DNA of 64,000 bases from Salmonella enterica subsp. diarizonae (GTDB lineage: Bacteria; Pseudomonadota; Gammaproteobacteria; Enterobacterales; Enterobacteriaceae), in contig NZ_VXJV01000002.1 in NCBI RefSeq assembly GCF_008692785.1, forward strand, positions 186,001-250,000. Reading direction: 5' to 3'. A model generated the notes under the pieces. The model did no database searches. It had not been told where the DNA came from and saw only the letters and a list, made by a program, of their open reading frames with translations. A program made the position numbers and the translations under genes. Shown here in pieces: positions 20,454-31,430 of the stretch. Position 1 is the stretch's first letter, and each line of letters starts with the position of its first letter.

Positions 20454-21110
20454 ATGTCTGATAACGACCAATTGCAGCAGATCGCGCATCTGCGCCGTGA
20501 ATACACGAAAGGCGGCTTGCGTCGCCGCGATTTACCCGCTGAACCGTTAATCTTGTTTGAGCGCTGGCTTGGGCAGGCGTGCGACGCCCGGCTGGCCGAT
20601 CCGACGGCAATGGTTGTAGCGACCGTAGATGACAAGGGGCAACCGTACCAGCGTATTGTGTTGCTCAAGCATTATGACGAAAAAGGCCTGGTCTTTTATA
20701 CCAACCTGGGAAGCCGCAAGGCGCATCAAATTGAGCACAATCCGCGTATCAGTCTGTTATTTCCCTGGCATATGCTTGAACGCCAGGTGATGGTGACAGG
20801 CAAAGCCGAGCGTCTCTCCACACTTGAGGTGGTGAGGTATTTCCACAGCCGTCCGCGTGATAGCCAGATCGGCGCATGGGTCTCTAAACAATCCAGCCGC
20901 ATTTCCGCGCGCGGTATCCTTGAAAGCAAATTCCTGGAGCTCAAGCAGAAGTTTCAACAGGGCGAAGTTCCGTTGCCCAGCTTCTGGGGCGGTTTTCGCG
21001 TGAGTATCGAACAGATGGAGTTCTGGCAGGGCGGCGAACATCGTCTGCACGATCGCTTTTTATACCAACGCGACGACGGCGCGTGGAAAATCGACCGTCT
21101 TGCGCCCTAA
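20454..21110 (+). CDS. pdxH: Pyridoxine/pyridoxamine 5'-phosphate oxidase
   Basis: An FMN enzyme that oxidises PNP or PMP to pyridoxal 5'-phosphate, the final step of B6 synthesis and salvage. The 218 residues match the family exactly. FMN-binding segments include [10 protein letters not shown] (about 67-76) and the C-terminal signature [15 protein letters not shown] (about 190-204). pdxY, a pyridoxal kinase, lies two genes away across tyrS, so B6 salvage is clustered here. Confidence 0.97.
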   Translation: MSDNDQLQQIAHLRREYTKGGLRRRDLPAEPLILFERWLGQACDARLADPTAMVVATVDDKGQPYQRIVLLKHYDEKGLVFYTNLGSRKAHQIEHNPRISLLFPWHMLERQVMVTGKAERLSTLEVVRYFHSRPRDSQIGAWVSKQSSRISARGILESKFLELKQKFQQGEVPLPSFWGGFRVSIEQMEFWQGGEHRLHDRFLYQRDDGAWKIDRLAP

Positions 21111-21236
21111 AGATGCAAAATTCTTGTTTTAAGCACTGGTGCGGATGAATCCGCCGTTTTATGCTATGTCTCTTTCGCGTCTGGCGAAAAGTCGTGTACC
21201 GGCAAAGGTGCAGTCGTTTTATACATGGAGATTTTG

Positions 21237-22511
21237 ATGGCAAGCAGTAACTTGATTAAACAATTGCAAGAGCGGGGGCTGGTAGCCCAGGTGACGGACG
21301 AAGACGCGTTGGCAGAGCGACTGGCGCAAGGCCCGATCGCGCTCTATTGCGGCTTCGATCCTACCGCTGACAGCTTGCATTTGGGGCATCTGGTTCCATT
21401 GTTATGCCTGAAACGCTTCCAGCAGGCAGGGCATAAACCTGTTGCGCTGGTAGGCGGAGCGACCGGTCTGATTGGCGACCCGAGCTTTAAAGCCGCCGAG
21501 CGTAAACTGAACACTGAAGAGACCGTTCAGGAGTGGGTGGCGAAAATTCGTAAACAGGTTGCCCCATTCCTGGACTTTGATTGCGGCGAAAACTCCGCCA
21601 TCGCGGCCAATAACTATGACTGGTTCGGCAGCATGAATGTGCTGACTTTCCTGCGCGATATCGGTAAACATTTTTCCGTTAATCAGATGATCAACAAAGA
21701 AGCGGTGAAGCAGCGTCTGAACCGTGACGATCAGGGTATCTCTTTCACGGAGTTCTCTTATAACCTGCTACAGGGGTACGACTTCGCTTGTCTGAATAAA
21801 CTGCACGGCGTTGCCTTACAGATTGGCGGTTCTGACCAGTGGGGGAACATCACTTCCGGTATCGACCTGACCCGTCGTCTTCACCAGAATCAGGTATTTG
21901 GTTTGACCGTTCCGCTGATCACCAAAGCTGACGGCACGAAATTTGGTAAAACCGAAGGCGGCGCTGTCTGGCTGGACCCGAAGAAAACCAGTCCGTACAA
22001 ATTCTACCAGTTCTGGATTAATACCGCGGATGCCGATGTTTATCGTTTCCTGAAATTCTTCACTTTTATGGACATTGAAGAGATCAATGCCCTGGAAGAA
22101 GAAGATAAAAACAGCGGTAAAGCGCCGCGCGCTCAGTATGTGCTGGCCGAGCAGGTGACGCGTCTGGTTCACGGCGAAGAGGGGCTGGTTGCGGCAAAAC
22201 GTATTACTGAAAGCCTCTTTAACGGCAACCTGGGCGAACTGAGCGAAGCGGATTTTGAGCAACTCGCTCAGGACGGCGTGCCGATGATCGAACTGGAAAA
22301 AGGCACCGATCTGATGCAGGCGCTGGTAGACGCCGAACTCCAGCCGTCGCGTGGTCAGGCGCGTAAGACTATCGCCTCCAACGCAGTCACTATCAATAGT
22401 GAAAAACAATCCGATCCTGAATACATCTTTAACGATGAGGACCGTCTGTTTGGCCGCTATACCTTATTGCGTCGCGGCAAAAAGAACTATTGTCTGATTT
22501 GCTGGAAATAA
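21237..22511 (+). CDS. tyrS: Tyrosyl-tRNA synthetase
   Basis: Charges tRNA-Tyr with tyrosine; a class I synthetase that acts as a homodimer. The 424 residues start [10 protein letters not shown] at 21237 with SD GGAG; four upstream codons in frame are not used. The HIGH-type motif is HLGH (about 46-49, in [10 protein letters not shown]) and the KMSKS-type motif is KFGKT. The C-terminal S4-like domain ends in [12 protein letters not shown]. It follows pdxH by 126 bp and is closed by an intrinsic terminator before pdxY. Confidence 0.98.
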   Translation: MASSNLIKQLQERGLVAQVTDEDALAERLAQGPIALYCGFDPTADSLHLGHLVPLLCLKRFQQAGHKPVALVGGATGLIGDPSFKAAERKLNTEETVQEWVAKIRKQVAPFLDFDCGENSAIAANNYDWFGSMNVLTFLRDIGKHFSVNQMINKEAVKQRLNRDDQGISFTEFSYNLLQGYDFACLNKLHGVALQIGGSDQWGNITSGIDLTRRLHQNQVFGLTVPLITKADGTKFGKTEGGAVWLDPKKTSPYKFYQFWINTADADVYRFLKFFTFMDIEEINALEEEDKNSGKAPRAQYVLAEQVTRLVHGEEGLVAAKRITESLFNGNLGELSEADFEQLAQDGVPMIELEKGTDLMQALVDAELQPSRGQARKTIASNAVTINSEKQSDPEYIFNDEDRLFGRYTLLRRGKKNYCLICWK

Positions 22512-22525
22512 GGCATTAAGTAACA

Positions 22526-22553
22526 GGGAGTGAGAAATCACTCCCTTATTTTT
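22526..22553 (+). terminator. Intrinsic terminator between tyrS and pdxY
   Basis: GGGAGTGA (22526-22533) pairs with 22538-22545 around GAAA and runs into TTATTTTT. Only 18 bp separate it from the pdxY start, so read-through would be needed if pdxY depends on the tyrS promoter. Confidence 0.85.
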
Positions 22554-22570
22554 GATGTTCAGGTAAAAAA

Positions 22571-23431
22571 ATGAAGAATATCCTCGCTATCCAGTCCCAT
22601 GTTGTTTTCGGACATGCGGGCAACAGCGCTGCCGAATTTCCCATGCGTCGTCTTGGCGCGAATGTTTGGCCGCTGAATACCGTTCAGTTTTCTAACCACA
22701 CGCAATATGGTAAATGGACCGGCTGTGTCATGCCGCCCAGCCATCTGACTGAGATTGTCCAGGGGATTGCGGACATTGGCCAGTTAGCGCACTGCGACGC
22801 CGTACTTAGCGGTTACCTGGGATCTGCCGAGCAGGGAGAACACATTCTCGGTATTGTGCGCCAGGTTAAAGCGGCAAATCCGCAGGCAAAATATTTCTGC
22901 GATCCTGTGATGGGGCATCCGGAAAAGGGCTGTATCGTGGCGCCCGGCGTCGCAGAGTTCCATGTGCGTTATGCGCTACCCGCCAGCGATATTATCGCGC
23001 CTAACCTGATTGAACTGGAAATTCTCAGCAAACATAGCGTTAATAATGTGAATGACGCCGTGCAGGCGGCGCGTGAACTGATTGCTCAGGGGCCAGAGAT
23101 TGTACTGGTAAAACATCTCGCCCGTGCCGGTTACAGTTCAGAACGCTTTGAAATGCTGCTGGTGACAGCGCAGGAAGCCTGGCATATTAGCCGTCCGCTG
23201 GTGGATTTCGGCTCACGTCAGCCGGTTGGCGTTGGCGATGTCACCAGTGGTTTATTGCTGGTCAAACTTTTGCAGGGCGCGACGTTGCAGCAGGCGCTGG
23301 AGCACGTTACGGCGGCAGTATATGAGATTATGATCGCCACCAAAACGATGCAGGAGTACGAACTGCAGGTCGTGGCGGCCCAGGATCGGATCGCTAATCC
23401 TGAACATTACTTCAGCGCAACGCGGCTCTAA
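22571..23431 (+). CDS. pdxY: Pyridoxal kinase PdxY
   Basis: A salvage kinase that phosphorylates pyridoxal to PLP with ATP; ribokinase-like superfamily. The 286 residues match the family. The C-terminal anion-hole motif [11 protein letters not shown] contains the catalytic Asp, and the N-terminal [20 protein letters not shown] holds substrate residues. It lies just after the tyrS terminator and is followed by a REP sequence. Confidence 0.96.
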
Positions 23432-23448
23432 TTATTGCTGCTGAAAAG

Positions 23449-23483
23449 ATGCCGGATGGCGGTACTGCGAGCTATCCGGCAAC
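23449..23483. repeat. REP element between pdxY and gstA
   Basis: GATGCCGGATGGCGG followed by GCTATCCGGCAAC forms the imperfect palindrome typical of enteric REP/BIME units. It lies between two convergent genes. Confidence 0.75.
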
Positions 23484-23489
23484 ATGACA

Positions 23490-24095
23490 TTAATTCAGTC
23501 CTTCCGCTTTAAGCGCTGCCGCAATGGTCGGTCTTTCCGCGACACGCTGCATATAACTTTCAATATGCGTTAACCCGTCCATATTCAGTTTTACGCCATA
23601 TGCCCAACGCAATACGGTAAACAGATAAGCGTCTGCGATGGTAAAACGCTGGCCGCAAATCCACTGGTCGTCTGAAAGCGACTCATCAACATACTGAAAT
23701 TTCTTTTCCAGACCGGCGCGAACGGCGGGTTTAAGCATTTCCGGCGTGTCAGGGCGGAATAGCGGGGTAAAACCTTTATGCAGTTCCGTTGCAATATAGT
23801 TGAGCCATTCCAGCGTATGATAGCGAGCAAGGCTACTTACAGGCGCCAGAAGCTGTCGGTCGGGGACGCTGTCGGCGAGGTACTGCATAATGGCGACGCC
23901 TTCAGTCAACAGCGTGCCGTCATCCAGAAGCAGAGCCGGAACCTGTCCTTTAGGGTTTACTGCCAGGTAATCATCACCGTTTTCCAGGCGTTTTTTTGCG
24001 AGATCGACGCCATCAAGCGTAAAGTCTTTGCCAATTTCGCGCAGGATAATGTGGGAAGCAAGAGAGCAGGCACCCGGTTTGTAGAACAGTTTCAT
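23490..24095 (-). CDS. gstA: Glutathione S-transferase
   Basis: A beta-class glutathione transferase, cytosolic dimer, of 201 residues. The thioredoxin-like N-terminal domain begins [16 protein letters not shown], with the conserved Cys10 that can form a mixed disulfide with [14 protein letters not shown] carries the cis-Pro, and the all-helical domain runs from about 85. The SD is AAGGAG. It is convergent with pdxY and downstream of dtpA, whose terminator separates them. Confidence 0.95.
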   Translation of the reverse strand: MKLFYKPGACSLASHIILREIGKDFTLDGVDLAKKRLENGDDYLAVNPKGQVPALLLDDGTLLTEGVAIMQYLADSVPDRQLLAPVSSLARYHTLEWLNYIATELHKGFTPLFRPDTPEMLKPAVRAGLEKKFQYVDESLSDDQWICGQRFTIADAYLFTVLRWAYGVKLNMDGLTHIESYMQRVAERPTIAAALKAEGLN

Positions 24096-24145
24096 CGGTA
24101 ACTCCTTTTTGCTGAGGTTTAAAGTATGGTAGTGCGGGGACGGGC

Positions 24146-24177
24146 AAAAAAAAAGCCGCTAACGCACAGTTAGCGGC
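24146..24177 (-). terminator. Intrinsic terminator of dtpA
   Basis: GCCGCTAAC (24155-24163) pairs with GTTAGCGGC (24169-24177). Nine A bases to the left (24146-24154) give a strong U tract on the minus strand. Confidence 0.9.
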
Positions 24178-24199
24178 CTGAATGTTGTTTCCCGGAAAA

Positions 24200-25705
24200 T
24201 TAAACTGTAGCGGCTTTAGAGCCTTTCTCAGCGGTATCATCGTCCTGGGTCATACGGTTCAGCTTAGGCGCTGTCAGCAGCATCAGGACGGCGATAACTG
24301 CGGTTGCTACGCCAATCTGCATAAATACGCGACCATAGACTTCCAGGGACATCAGTGGGTCAGTCACGTCACTCGGCACGGCCATCAGGTTGGCGACATA
24401 ACCGCCGATGATGTTAGCGCCTGCCGTTGTCAGGAACCAACTACCCATGATGAAGCCCATAAGACGCTGCGGAACCAACTGTGCGACCATCGCCAGTCCC
24501 AGACCGGAGATCATCAGCTCACCGATACTTTGCAGACCATAGCTCACGATCAGCCAGTTTACGGATACGATGCCAGCATCGTTCGCAAATTTGGCGCCCA
24601 GCGGCAGAATCAGGAATGCGCCGGAACACAGCACCATACCAATGGCGAATTTCATCGGCATCGGCAGCGTATCGCCCATCCTGTTATAGATAGCGGCCAG
24701 AATCGGGCTGCCGATAATGATCCAGAACGGGTTCAGAGCCTGATACTGTTCCGGTTCGAAAGCGATACCGAGAATAGAGTGCTCGACGTTACGAATGGCA
24801 AAGAAGTTCAGCGATGTCGGCATTTGGCTATACAGTACAAAGAAGATAATCGCCTGCAGCATCAAAATAAAGGCGACGATCATTTTACGGCGAGCCGCGC
24901 CGTGCATAGAAAACGCTTCTTTACCGAAGATAATGACGATGCCAAGAGCGATTACGCCCAGCACCATACGCGCGATATCCTGGTTGTGCAGCAGCCAGGT
25001 GGCAACCGCAATCAGCACGACAATGCCCACGATCGTCAGCAGCAGGTTACGGAAGTTGATCGGTTCAAAGTCGGGTTTGGAACCGTAGCTTTTCACCCAG
25101 CGCTGGCAGAAAGCAAAGTTAACGACGGTTATCAGCATACCGACGACGCTAAGCGCAAACGCGGTGCTCCAGCCATAACGCGCCGCCAGCCACGGCGTCG
25201 CGAGCATAGAGAAGAAGGAGCCGATGTTGACGGACATATAATACATCGTAAAAGCGCCGTCGAGACGTGGATCGTCTTTCGCATAACAGGTAGACAACAG
25301 GGAAGACGGGTTAGCTTTAAACAGACCGTTACCCACAGCGATAGCCGCCATGCCCATATAGACGACGCCAGCGTCATGGCCAGACCATGCGACCAGCGCA
25401 TAACCGATAGCCAGCACCACGGCACCCAGCATAATAACGCGTTTGGTACCCAGAACTTTATCACCTAACCAACCGCCAATCGCGACCAGGCCGTACACCA
25501 GTGCACTGAAGGAAGAGAAAAGGGTGATGGAATCCGCTTCTGACATACCCAGTTGTTTTACCAGGTAGACGGCCATAATGCCTTGCAGGCCGTAATAACC
25601 AAAACGCTCCCATAACTCTATCGAGAAGATGAGATAGAACGCCTTCGGTTGTTTGAAAGCGTTCAAACTGACGCTTTCAGTTGGTTTATTGTTTGCAGTA
25701 GACAC
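24200..25705 (-). CDS. dtpA: Di-/tripeptide permease DtpA (TppB), POT family
   Basis: A proton-coupled peptide symporter with 14 predicted helices in the inner membrane, called TppB in Salmonella. The 501 residues fit. The ExxER proton-coupling motif is in [10 protein letters not shown] (residue about 31-40), and the second POT signature lies in [14 protein letters not shown]. Salmonella tppB is known to need OmpR and to rise in anaerobiosis. The 600-bp region upstream holds two dyads that could bear on this; the substrate class is well established for the family. Confidence 0.96.
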   Translation of the reverse strand: MSTANNKPTESVSLNAFKQPKAFYLIFSIELWERFGYYGLQGIMAVYLVKQLGMSEADSITLFSSFSALVYGLVAIGGWLGDKVLGTKRVIMLGAVVLAIGYALVAWSGHDAGVVYMGMAAIAVGNGLFKANPSSLLSTCYAKDDPRLDGAFTMYYMSVNIGSFFSMLATPWLAARYGWSTAFALSVVGMLITVVNFAFCQRWVKSYGSKPDFEPINFRNLLLTIVGIVVLIAVATWLLHNQDIARMVLGVIALGIVIIFGKEAFSMHGAARRKMIVAFILMLQAIIFFVLYSQMPTSLNFFAIRNVEHSILGIAFEPEQYQALNPFWIIIGSPILAAIYNRMGDTLPMPMKFAIGMVLCSGAFLILPLGAKFANDAGIVSVNWLIVSYGLQSIGELMISGLGLAMVAQLVPQRLMGFIMGSWFLTTAGANIIGGYVANLMAVPSDVTDPLMSLEVYGRVFMQIGVATAVIAVLMLLTAPKLNRMTQDDDTAEKGSKAATV

Positions 25706-25753
25706 TTTTACCTCTTTTTTACGCCCCGTATTAACAGGGATTGTCTGGCGCGT

Positions 25754-25770
25754 GATGAGTCAGACTCATC
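25754..25770. promoter_or_regulatory. Perfect dyad in the dtpA 5' region
   Basis: GATGAGT and ACTCATC are perfect complements around CAG, 49-65 bp upstream of the dtpA ATG. It may be a regulator site or an RNA hairpin. I do not recognise the factor. Confidence 0.4.
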
Positions 25771-26124
25771 CGTCCGATTGTTATATTGGAGGGGAAACGG
25801 CAGGTAATGTTCACTATCTTTCCTCTCCAGACAAGACCTTTGTAATAATCTGTTACATATAACTCCTCTGGTTGAATCGTCCGGCGTCAGAAATGTTATC
25901 CAGAGTTAAATTTTTTCATTTGAAGAATGGCAGATTATTACACTGCGAAAAGGCCATAATTTTGGGTGAAAGGCGATATCTTCTGCTATTTAAGGTAAAA
26001 GGCAGTGATATAGGCCATTATCTGAAAAAATGGCAGAGTAATGTTTTGTAGTGAAAACGGGGCGTCAGTCTATCCGGTTGTAAATGTAACCTTAGATGTC
26101 ACTAAATTTCACATGAAGTTATCA

Positions 26125-26142
26125 AAGTGATCCTGATCACGG
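26125..26142. promoter_or_regulatory. CRP/FNR-type palindrome upstream of dtpA
   Basis: AAGTGATCCTGATCACGG contains GTGATC and GATCAC, a good CRP-type match; its core TGAT-N4-ATCA also matches FNR. It lies about 420 bp before dtpA and 160 bp past nth. Confidence 0.5.
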
Positions 26143-26305
26143 ATAGATAGAAATTTTTGCGATTAAAAAATGATTAACCTGACGTGGGGGGAAAACGAAA
26201 GCACATTACATCAGAAAAAGGACAGAGACTGGAATGATTAATGGCTAAAATAGATCCAGGCAGAAGGTGGGAGTGCGCTGGCGTGACGGACGCACTCCGA
26301 CAATA

Positions 26306-26941
26306 TCAAATATCGACTTTTTCTTTGTATTCGCAAAGATCTTCAATGAGGCAGGAGCCGCAGCGGGGTTTTCGGGCGATACAGGTATAGCGTCCATGCA
26401 AAATTAACCAGTGATGACAGTCCACTTTGAACTCATTCGGCACCACTTTCAGTAGCTTCTCTTCTACCTGCTCGACATTTTTACCCGGCGCGAACTGCGT
26501 TCGGTTACATACACGAAATATATGCGTATCAACAGCGATGGTTGGCCAGCCGAAGGCGGTATTCAGCACCACGTTAGCCGTTTTACGTCCCACGCCGGGA
26601 AGCGCTTCCAGCGCCGCCCGATCCTCCGGCACTTCGCCATTATGCTTGTCCAGTAAAATACGGCAGGTCTTAATCACGTTTTCCGCTTTACTGTTAAATA
26701 AGCCGATGGTTTTGATATAGGATTTCACGCCCTCTACGCCCAGTTCCAGCATCGCGGCTGGCGTATTGGCAACCGGGTAAAGTTTGGCGGTAGCCTTGTT
26801 CACGCTGACGTCAGTTGCCTGGGCGGAAAGCAACACGGCAATCAGCAACTCAAACGGCGACGTGAAATTGAGTTCTGTTGTGGGGTGCGGATTGTTGTCG
26901 CGCAGGCGCGTCAGAATTTCCAGCCTTTTTGCTTTGTTCAT
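26306..26941 (-). CDS. nth: Endonuclease III
   Basis: A base-excision repair glycosylase and AP lyase for oxidised pyrimidines. The 211 residues match E. coli. The helix-hairpin-helix is at LPGVGRKTANVV with the catalytic Lys120; Asp138 is in VDTHIFR. The [4Fe-4S] ligands are Cys187, Cys194, Cys197 and Cys203 (spacing 6-2-5). It is the last gene of the rsx operon: its ATG overlaps the rsxE stop as TGATG. The shared operon with an Fe-S electron-transport complex is conserved in enterics. Confidence 0.98.
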   Translation of the reverse strand: MNKAKRLEILTRLRDNNPHPTTELNFTSPFELLIAVLLSAQATDVSVNKATAKLYPVANTPAAMLELGVEGVKSYIKTIGLFNSKAENVIKTCRILLDKHNGEVPEDRAALEALPGVGRKTANVVLNTAFGWPTIAVDTHIFRVCNRTQFAPGKNVEQVEEKLLKVVPNEFKVDCHHWLILHGRYTCIARKPRCGSCLIEDLCEYKEKVDI

Positions 26942-27633
26942 CAGACTTTCCCTGTTTCACCTGCCGGAACAGCGGAAGGCGCGGTTTCGGCGCGGCGTTT
27001 CTTCATTTTTTCATCAATAAGATATTTTACCGCCAGCATGAGTCCCAGGCCGATAAACGCGCCTGGCGGTAGCATCGCCAGCAGGAAAGGCGAGTCGGTG
27101 TGAAATATCTCGACCCGTAATACTTTTGCCCAGCCTCCCAGCAGGCTATCCGCGCCATCGAAAAGCGTGCCATTCCCGAGGATCTCGCGCAGCGAGCCCA
27201 GCACGAACATCGCGCCTGTCGCGCCCATGCCGATGGAAAAACCGTCCAACGCGGAAAGCCACGGTCCTTTTTTCGCGGCAAACGCTTCGGCGCGACCGAC
27301 AACAATGCAGTTCGTTACAATCAGCGGAATAAAAATCCCTAAAGACTGATACAAACCGAATGCATAGGCATTGATCAGCATCTGTACGGCGCTTACCACC
27401 GAGGCAATGATCATAACGTAAATCGGGATACGGATTTCTGCCGGCGTCCAGCGACGTAGTGCGGAAACCGTCAGGTTGGTCAGCGTTAATACCAGCGTCG
27501 TGGCCAGACCCAGCCCCAGAGCATTGGTTGCCGTAGACGTCACCGCCAGTAATGGGCACAGGCCAAGTAGCTGCACCAGAGCGGAGTTATTTTTCCATAA
27601 CCCCTGAACAACAATATCTTTTATTTCGCTCAT
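26941..27633 (-). CDS. rsxE: Electron transport complex subunit RsxE (RnfE)
   Basis: An inner membrane subunit of the Rsx (Rnf-type) complex, 230 residues with about six helices, homologous to RsxA and to NqrD. In E. coli the complex, together with RseC, keeps SoxR reduced and so keeps soxS off. The stretch [16 protein letters not shown] with its conserved cysteine resembles the TNC motif of RsxA, and the half-site cysteine [10 protein letters not shown] pairs with it; these bind a membrane [2Fe-2S] in Rnf. Two bases separate it from rsxG. Confidence 0.95.
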
Positions 27634-27635
27634 GG

Positions 27636-28256
27636 TTATTCTCCACAGGCGGTTAAATGGGGGAGCTGAGCGGGCAGTGATTCGGCGTACAGCCCGGCGC
27701 GTTTAACTGCATTCACCACGGCGCGCGGCGTTATTGTCGCCCCGGTAAATTGATCAAAATCACCGCCATCTTTTTTCACCGCCCAGTGCGTATCATTTTC
27801 ACCGCTGATGGTTTTACCGCTAAAGTGGGTAATCCAGTCAGACAAACGGCGCTCAATTTTATCACCCAATCCTGGCGTCTCATGATGTTCCGTCACGCGC
27901 GTCCCCAGGATGGTACCATTGAAATCTGCGCCGACGATAAGCTGGATAGCGCCGGAATAGCCATCTGGCGCGGTGGCCTCAATGATGGCCGCTACGGGTT
28001 TATCATCCTTGCGAGCGATAAAAACACGGTGTATGCCTTTGCCGAGAGCGGGCGCATCAACCAGATAACAACTCTCTTGCAGATTATTATTGTAACGATC
28101 TGGCGGCAATACCTGATCGAACAAGGCATGCTGTTGTTGCAGCGCTTGTTCGTGAATGGTTGATTTGGTCATCTGATTAATCACCGCGGTCAATCCCGTA
28201 GAGCCTGCGGCAAAAAGCGCCAGCGTAATACCGTGTTTACGAATCGTTTTCAGCAT
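27636..28256 (-). CDS. rsxG: Electron transport complex subunit RsxG (RnfG)
   Basis: A periplasmic-facing flavoprotein subunit, 206 residues, with one N-terminal membrane helix (about 10-28). The covalent FMN attachment motif is TGAT in [13 protein letters not shown], with the acceptor threonine at residue 174. It lies three bases downstream of rsxD and two upstream of rsxE. Confidence 0.95.
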
Positions 28257-28259
28257 GGT

Positions 28260-29318
28260 TTATCCTTTGCGATGTCCATAGACGCGGGGGCGCGTGTAGT
28301 AGTCGATCAGAGGAACCGTGATATTCGCCAACAGGACAGCAAAAGCAACGCCGTCCGGATAACCGCCGAAGCTACGAATCAGCCACACTAATACCCCAGC
28401 CAGCGCGCCGAAAATTAAACGTCCACGGTTGGTCGTGGAGGCGGTAACCGGATCCGTTAAGATAAAAAACGCGCCCAGCATGGTGGCGCCTGACAGAAGA
28501 TGCAACTGTGGCGAGGCCAGCGTAGCGGGCGAGAAAAGCCAACCTAACGCGGCGCATAGCGCCAGCGTGAGCAGAAAACTGACCGGGATATGCCAGCGGA
28601 TAGCTTTTTGCCACAGCAGGAATACGCCGCCGACAAGCCAGGCGAGGTTAACCCACTGCCAGCCTACGCCGGCCAGCATGCCGCTGTATATCGGGTACTG
28701 CATAATTTGCTCAACGGAATGCCCGGCGCGCAAGGACGTTTTAAACGTATCCAGCGGCGTCGCCTGGCTGATACCGTCAATTCCTATACGTAGCAGCGTC
28801 ATATCGCCGCCGCTGGCGGTATGCCCGGTAAAAATCATCCGCAACGTGTCCAGCATATCGGGCGTTGTTGCGGCTATTTCATAAGGCGGCAACCAGCTTG
28901 TCATTTGCACCGGAAAGGAGATTAATAGCACCACGTAACCGATCATTGCCGGATTAAAGGGGTTTTGTCCCAGCCCGCCATATAACTGTTTGGCGATAAT
29001 AATGGCGAATCCCGTTCCCAGCACGACCATCCACCAGGGCGCGAGCGGAGGGATACTGACCGCCAGCAAAAGCCCCGTCAATAACGCGGAATAATCCTGC
29101 AGGTGGCTGGCGACCGATTGTTTGCGCAGCCTAAGGACAATGGCTTCTGCGACGAGCGCCGTGATGGCAGCCAGAACGATCTGGAAAAGCGTTCCCCAAC
29201 CAAAAAACCACGTCTGCGCGGCAATCCCCGGCAGAGCGGCGATTAACACCAGCAACATGATTCGCGATGTCTGGCGCTGGTTATGGGTATAAGGCGAGCT
29301 TGCGATTCTGAATACCAT
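28260..29318 (-). CDS. rsxD: Electron transport complex subunit RsxD (RnfD)
   Basis: A 352-residue inner membrane subunit with about nine helices. The covalent FMN site is Thr187 in GISQATPLD. The segment [13 protein letters not shown] is a family landmark. It begins directly after the rsxC stop with no intervening base, so translation is probably coupled. Confidence 0.95.
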   Translation of the reverse strand: MVFRIASSPYTHNQRQTSRIMLLVLIAALPGIAAQTWFFGWGTLFQIVLAAITALVAEAIVLRLRKQSVASHLQDYSALLTGLLLAVSIPPLAPWWMVVLGTGFAIIIAKQLYGGLGQNPFNPAMIGYVVLLISFPVQMTSWLPPYEIAATTPDMLDTLRMIFTGHTASGGDMTLLRIGIDGISQATPLDTFKTSLRAGHSVEQIMQYPIYSGMLAGVGWQWVNLAWLVGGVFLLWQKAIRWHIPVSFLLTLALCAALGWLFSPATLASPQLHLLSGATMLGAFFILTDPVTASTTNRGRLIFGALAGVLVWLIRSFGGYPDGVAFAVLLANITVPLIDYYTRPRVYGHRKG

Positions 29319-29774
29319 TTAGTCCTCGTTAACAACCTGCTGCTGTGCTGCTTTTTTTGCCTGGACGCGGGCGATCGCCGCAGCAACCGCGGCTTTGCGC
29401 GGGTCGACCGGTTCGACAGGAATGCTTACGGCCTGCTGTTCCTGCTTGCGGGCTTTGGCACGGGCGATAGCCGCTTCCACCGCGGCTTTGCGCGGGTCGA
29501 CCGGTTCGACAGGAATGCTTACGGCCTGCTGTTCCTGCTTGCGGGCTTTGGCACGGGCGATAGCTGCCTCCACCGCGGCTTTGCGCGGATCGACCGGTTC
29601 GACAGGTTCACTTACGGCCTGCTGTTCCTGCTTGCGGGCTTTGGCACGGGCGATAGCTGCCTCCACCGCGGCTTTGCGCGGGTCGACCTGTTCGACAGGT
29701 TTTACGGCCTGCTGTTCCTGCTTACGGGCTTTGGCGCGGGCGATAGCTGCCTCCACTGCGGCTTTGCGCGGATC
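29319..29774 (-). repeat. Tandem repeats in the rsxC 3' end
   Basis: Units begin at 29774, 29684, 29591, 29498 and 29405 (minus strand), so the spacing is 90, 93, 93 and 93 bp. The first four are nearly identical in DNA; the fifth is degenerate. The antisense frame also stays open because of the repeat. Confidence 0.9.
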
Positions 29775-31430
29775 GTCGCCAGATATCGCGCTGTCAGCCA
29801 TCGTATGACCGGCTTGTTTAGCGCGCGCTTGCGCTTTACGTGCTTCACGGGCCGCGATCGCGGCGCTATTGTCCGGCAGACTACCAGCCTGAATAATCAC
29901 CGGCTGCGTGGCCTGCGCCTGTTTCTCTTTTACCCGTGCCAGCGCAGCGGCAATGGCATCCTGATCTTTTGCCGCAGGTTGTACGACCGCACTCTTGTGG
30001 CGTGCAAGGCGGGCGGCTTTTTCGCGCTCCAGTCTTGCCTGACGAGCCTCAAAACGCGCTTTTGCTTCGGCGGCGCGTTTTTCTTCAAGCCTTATTGCAT
30101 TAATCTCCGCTTTTTCCTGACGGAAATATTGGACGAGCGGAATATTACTGGGGCAGACCCAGGCGCAGGCGCCGCATTCTATACAATCGGCAATATGGTG
30201 AGTGGTAGCCTTGTCATGCTGCTGCCCTTTGCTGAACCAATAAAGCTGCTGCGGTAAAAGGTCGGCAGGGCAAGCGTCAGCGCAAGCGCTGCAACGAATA
30301 CAGCTTTTCTCTTCCTGAGGCGTTCCCATTTCAGTCACGGATGGCGCCAGCAGGCAGTTGGTGATTTTTACAACCGGTACGTCAAGCCAGGGAAGGGTGA
30401 ATCCCATTAACGGACCGCCCATGATGACCATTTGGTCGGCGGAAGGGCAGAAACCGGCATCGTTAAGCAAATGACGAACGGGAGTGCCGAGCCGCGCCCA
30501 GACGTTACCCGGACGGCTTACCGCTTCACCCGTTAAGGTGACGACGCGTTCTGTGATCGGTTCGCCGTCAACCACGGCGCGTTTAATGGCATAAGCCGTA
30601 CCGACGTTTTGCATCAGCACGCCAATATCAGAGGAGCGCCCGCCGTGGGGAACCTGTTTTCCCGTCAGTATCTGAGTGAGCTGTTTTGCACCGCCGGAAG
30701 GGTATTTGGTTGGGATAACGCGTAACGAAATATCGTGGGCGTCAGCCAGTACGGCGCGCAGCATGGAAATAGCCTGCGGTTTGTTATCTTCAATGCCGAT
30801 TAATACCTCACGCGGTTGCAGAATATGCGCCAGGATGCGGATACCTTCCACAATCTGCGCGGCGCAGTCCTGCATCAGACGATCGTCCGCCGTAATGTAA
30901 GGTTCGCACTCTGCGGCATTAATAATAAGCGTGGTGATTTTATCGCCGCCGCCCTGCAATTTAACGCCGGTGGGAAACCCTGCGCCACCAAGCCCGGCAA
31001 CGCCATACTGATGAATGCGTTCAATGAGCGCTTCACGACTGTGGGCACGGTAATCAGACCAGCCCTCGCGCTCAATCCAGCGGTCCTCGCCGTCGGCATC
31101 AATGATGACGCTTAACTCCGCTAGCGCCGAAGGATGCGCCGTCGAGTGGGGCGCAATAGCGATAACCGTCCCGGAGGTGGGCGCGTGTACCGGCAGCATT
31201 CTCCCACGTCCACGGGTGAGCGCCTGGCCGCGCAGCACGCGATCGCCGACGCTAACGCACAGCTCGCCCTCAGCGCCAATGTGCTGTTTTAAGGGGATAA
31301 CGAAGCGCGGTGCTAAAGGCACCTGGCGCAGCGGCGTGCCGTTTGACTGGGCCTTCATTTCGGGCGGATGAATACCACCGTCGAAATCCCAGATTTTATC
31401 TTTTTTGAAAGCAGAAAATAGTTTAAGCAT
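29319..31430 (-). CDS. rsxC: Electron transport complex subunit RsxC (RnfC), repeat-tailed
   Basis: The NADH-side subunit of the Rsx complex, 703 residues. An NADH/FMN-binding NuoF-like domain (glycine-rich [13 protein letters not shown], about 145-157) precedes two [4Fe-4S] motifs, [12 protein letters not shown] and [12 protein letters not shown] (about 375-425). A long Ala/Lys/Arg/Gln-rich helix-forming tail follows. The tail ends in five near-identical units starting [20 protein letters not shown], about 31 residues apart. E. coli RsxC is reported at 740 residues, so tail length varies. It overlaps rsxB by eight bases. Confidence 0.95.
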   Translation of the reverse strand: MLKLFSAFKKDKIWDFDGGIHPPEMKAQSNGTPLRQVPLAPRFVIPLKQHIGAEGELCVSVGDRVLRGQALTRGRGRMLPVHAPTSGTVIAIAPHSTAHPSALAELSVIIDADGEDRWIEREGWSDYRAHSREALIERIHQYGVAGLGGAGFPTGVKLQGGGDKITTLIINAAECEPYITADDRLMQDCAAQIVEGIRILAHILQPREVLIGIEDNKPQAISMLRAVLADAHDISLRVIPTKYPSGGAKQLTQILTGKQVPHGGRSSDIGVLMQNVGTAYAIKRAVVDGEPITERVVTLTGEAVSRPGNVWARLGTPVRHLLNDAGFCPSADQMVIMGGPLMGFTLPWLDVPVVKITNCLLAPSVTEMGTPQEEKSCIRCSACADACPADLLPQQLYWFSKGQQHDKATTHHIADCIECGACAWVCPSNIPLVQYFRQEKAEINAIRLEEKRAAEAKARFEARQARLEREKAARLARHKSAVVQPAAKDQDAIAAALARVKEKQAQATQPVIIQAGSLPDNSAAIAAREARKAQARAKQAGHTMADSAISGDDPRKAAVEAAIARAKARKQEQQAVKPVEQVDPRKAAVEAAIARAKARKQEQQAVSEPVEPVDPRKAAVEAAIARAKARKQEQQAVSIPVEPVDPRKAAVEAAIARAKARKQEQQAVSIPVEPVDPRKAAVAAAIARVQAKKAAQQQVVNED

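Larger units (their letters stand above)
25706..26305. other. Long non-coding region between dtpA and nth
   Basis: This 600-bp stretch has no convincing gene. It holds the dtpA promoter region, a 17-bp dyad near the dtpA start, a CRP/FNR-type palindrome at 26125-26142, and a hairpin (GGAGTGCG at 26270-26277 with 26291-26298) just past the nth stop that lacks a U tract. Confidence 0.6.

Noticed and set aside
24182-25468. 428-codon plus-strand ORF opposite dtpA
   Set aside because: It is antisense to a clear POT transporter and rich in His, Arg and Gln, typical of a shadow frame.
29319-29774. Regularly spaced direct repeats as a CRISPR array
   Set aside because: The repeats are contiguous 93-bp coding units in frame within rsxC, without unique spacers.
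29283-30257. 324-codon plus-strand ORF across rsxC and rsxD
   Set aside because: It is antisense to rsxC. Its length comes from the tandem repeats, and its translation is the low-complexity mirror of the Ala/Lys/Arg repeat.
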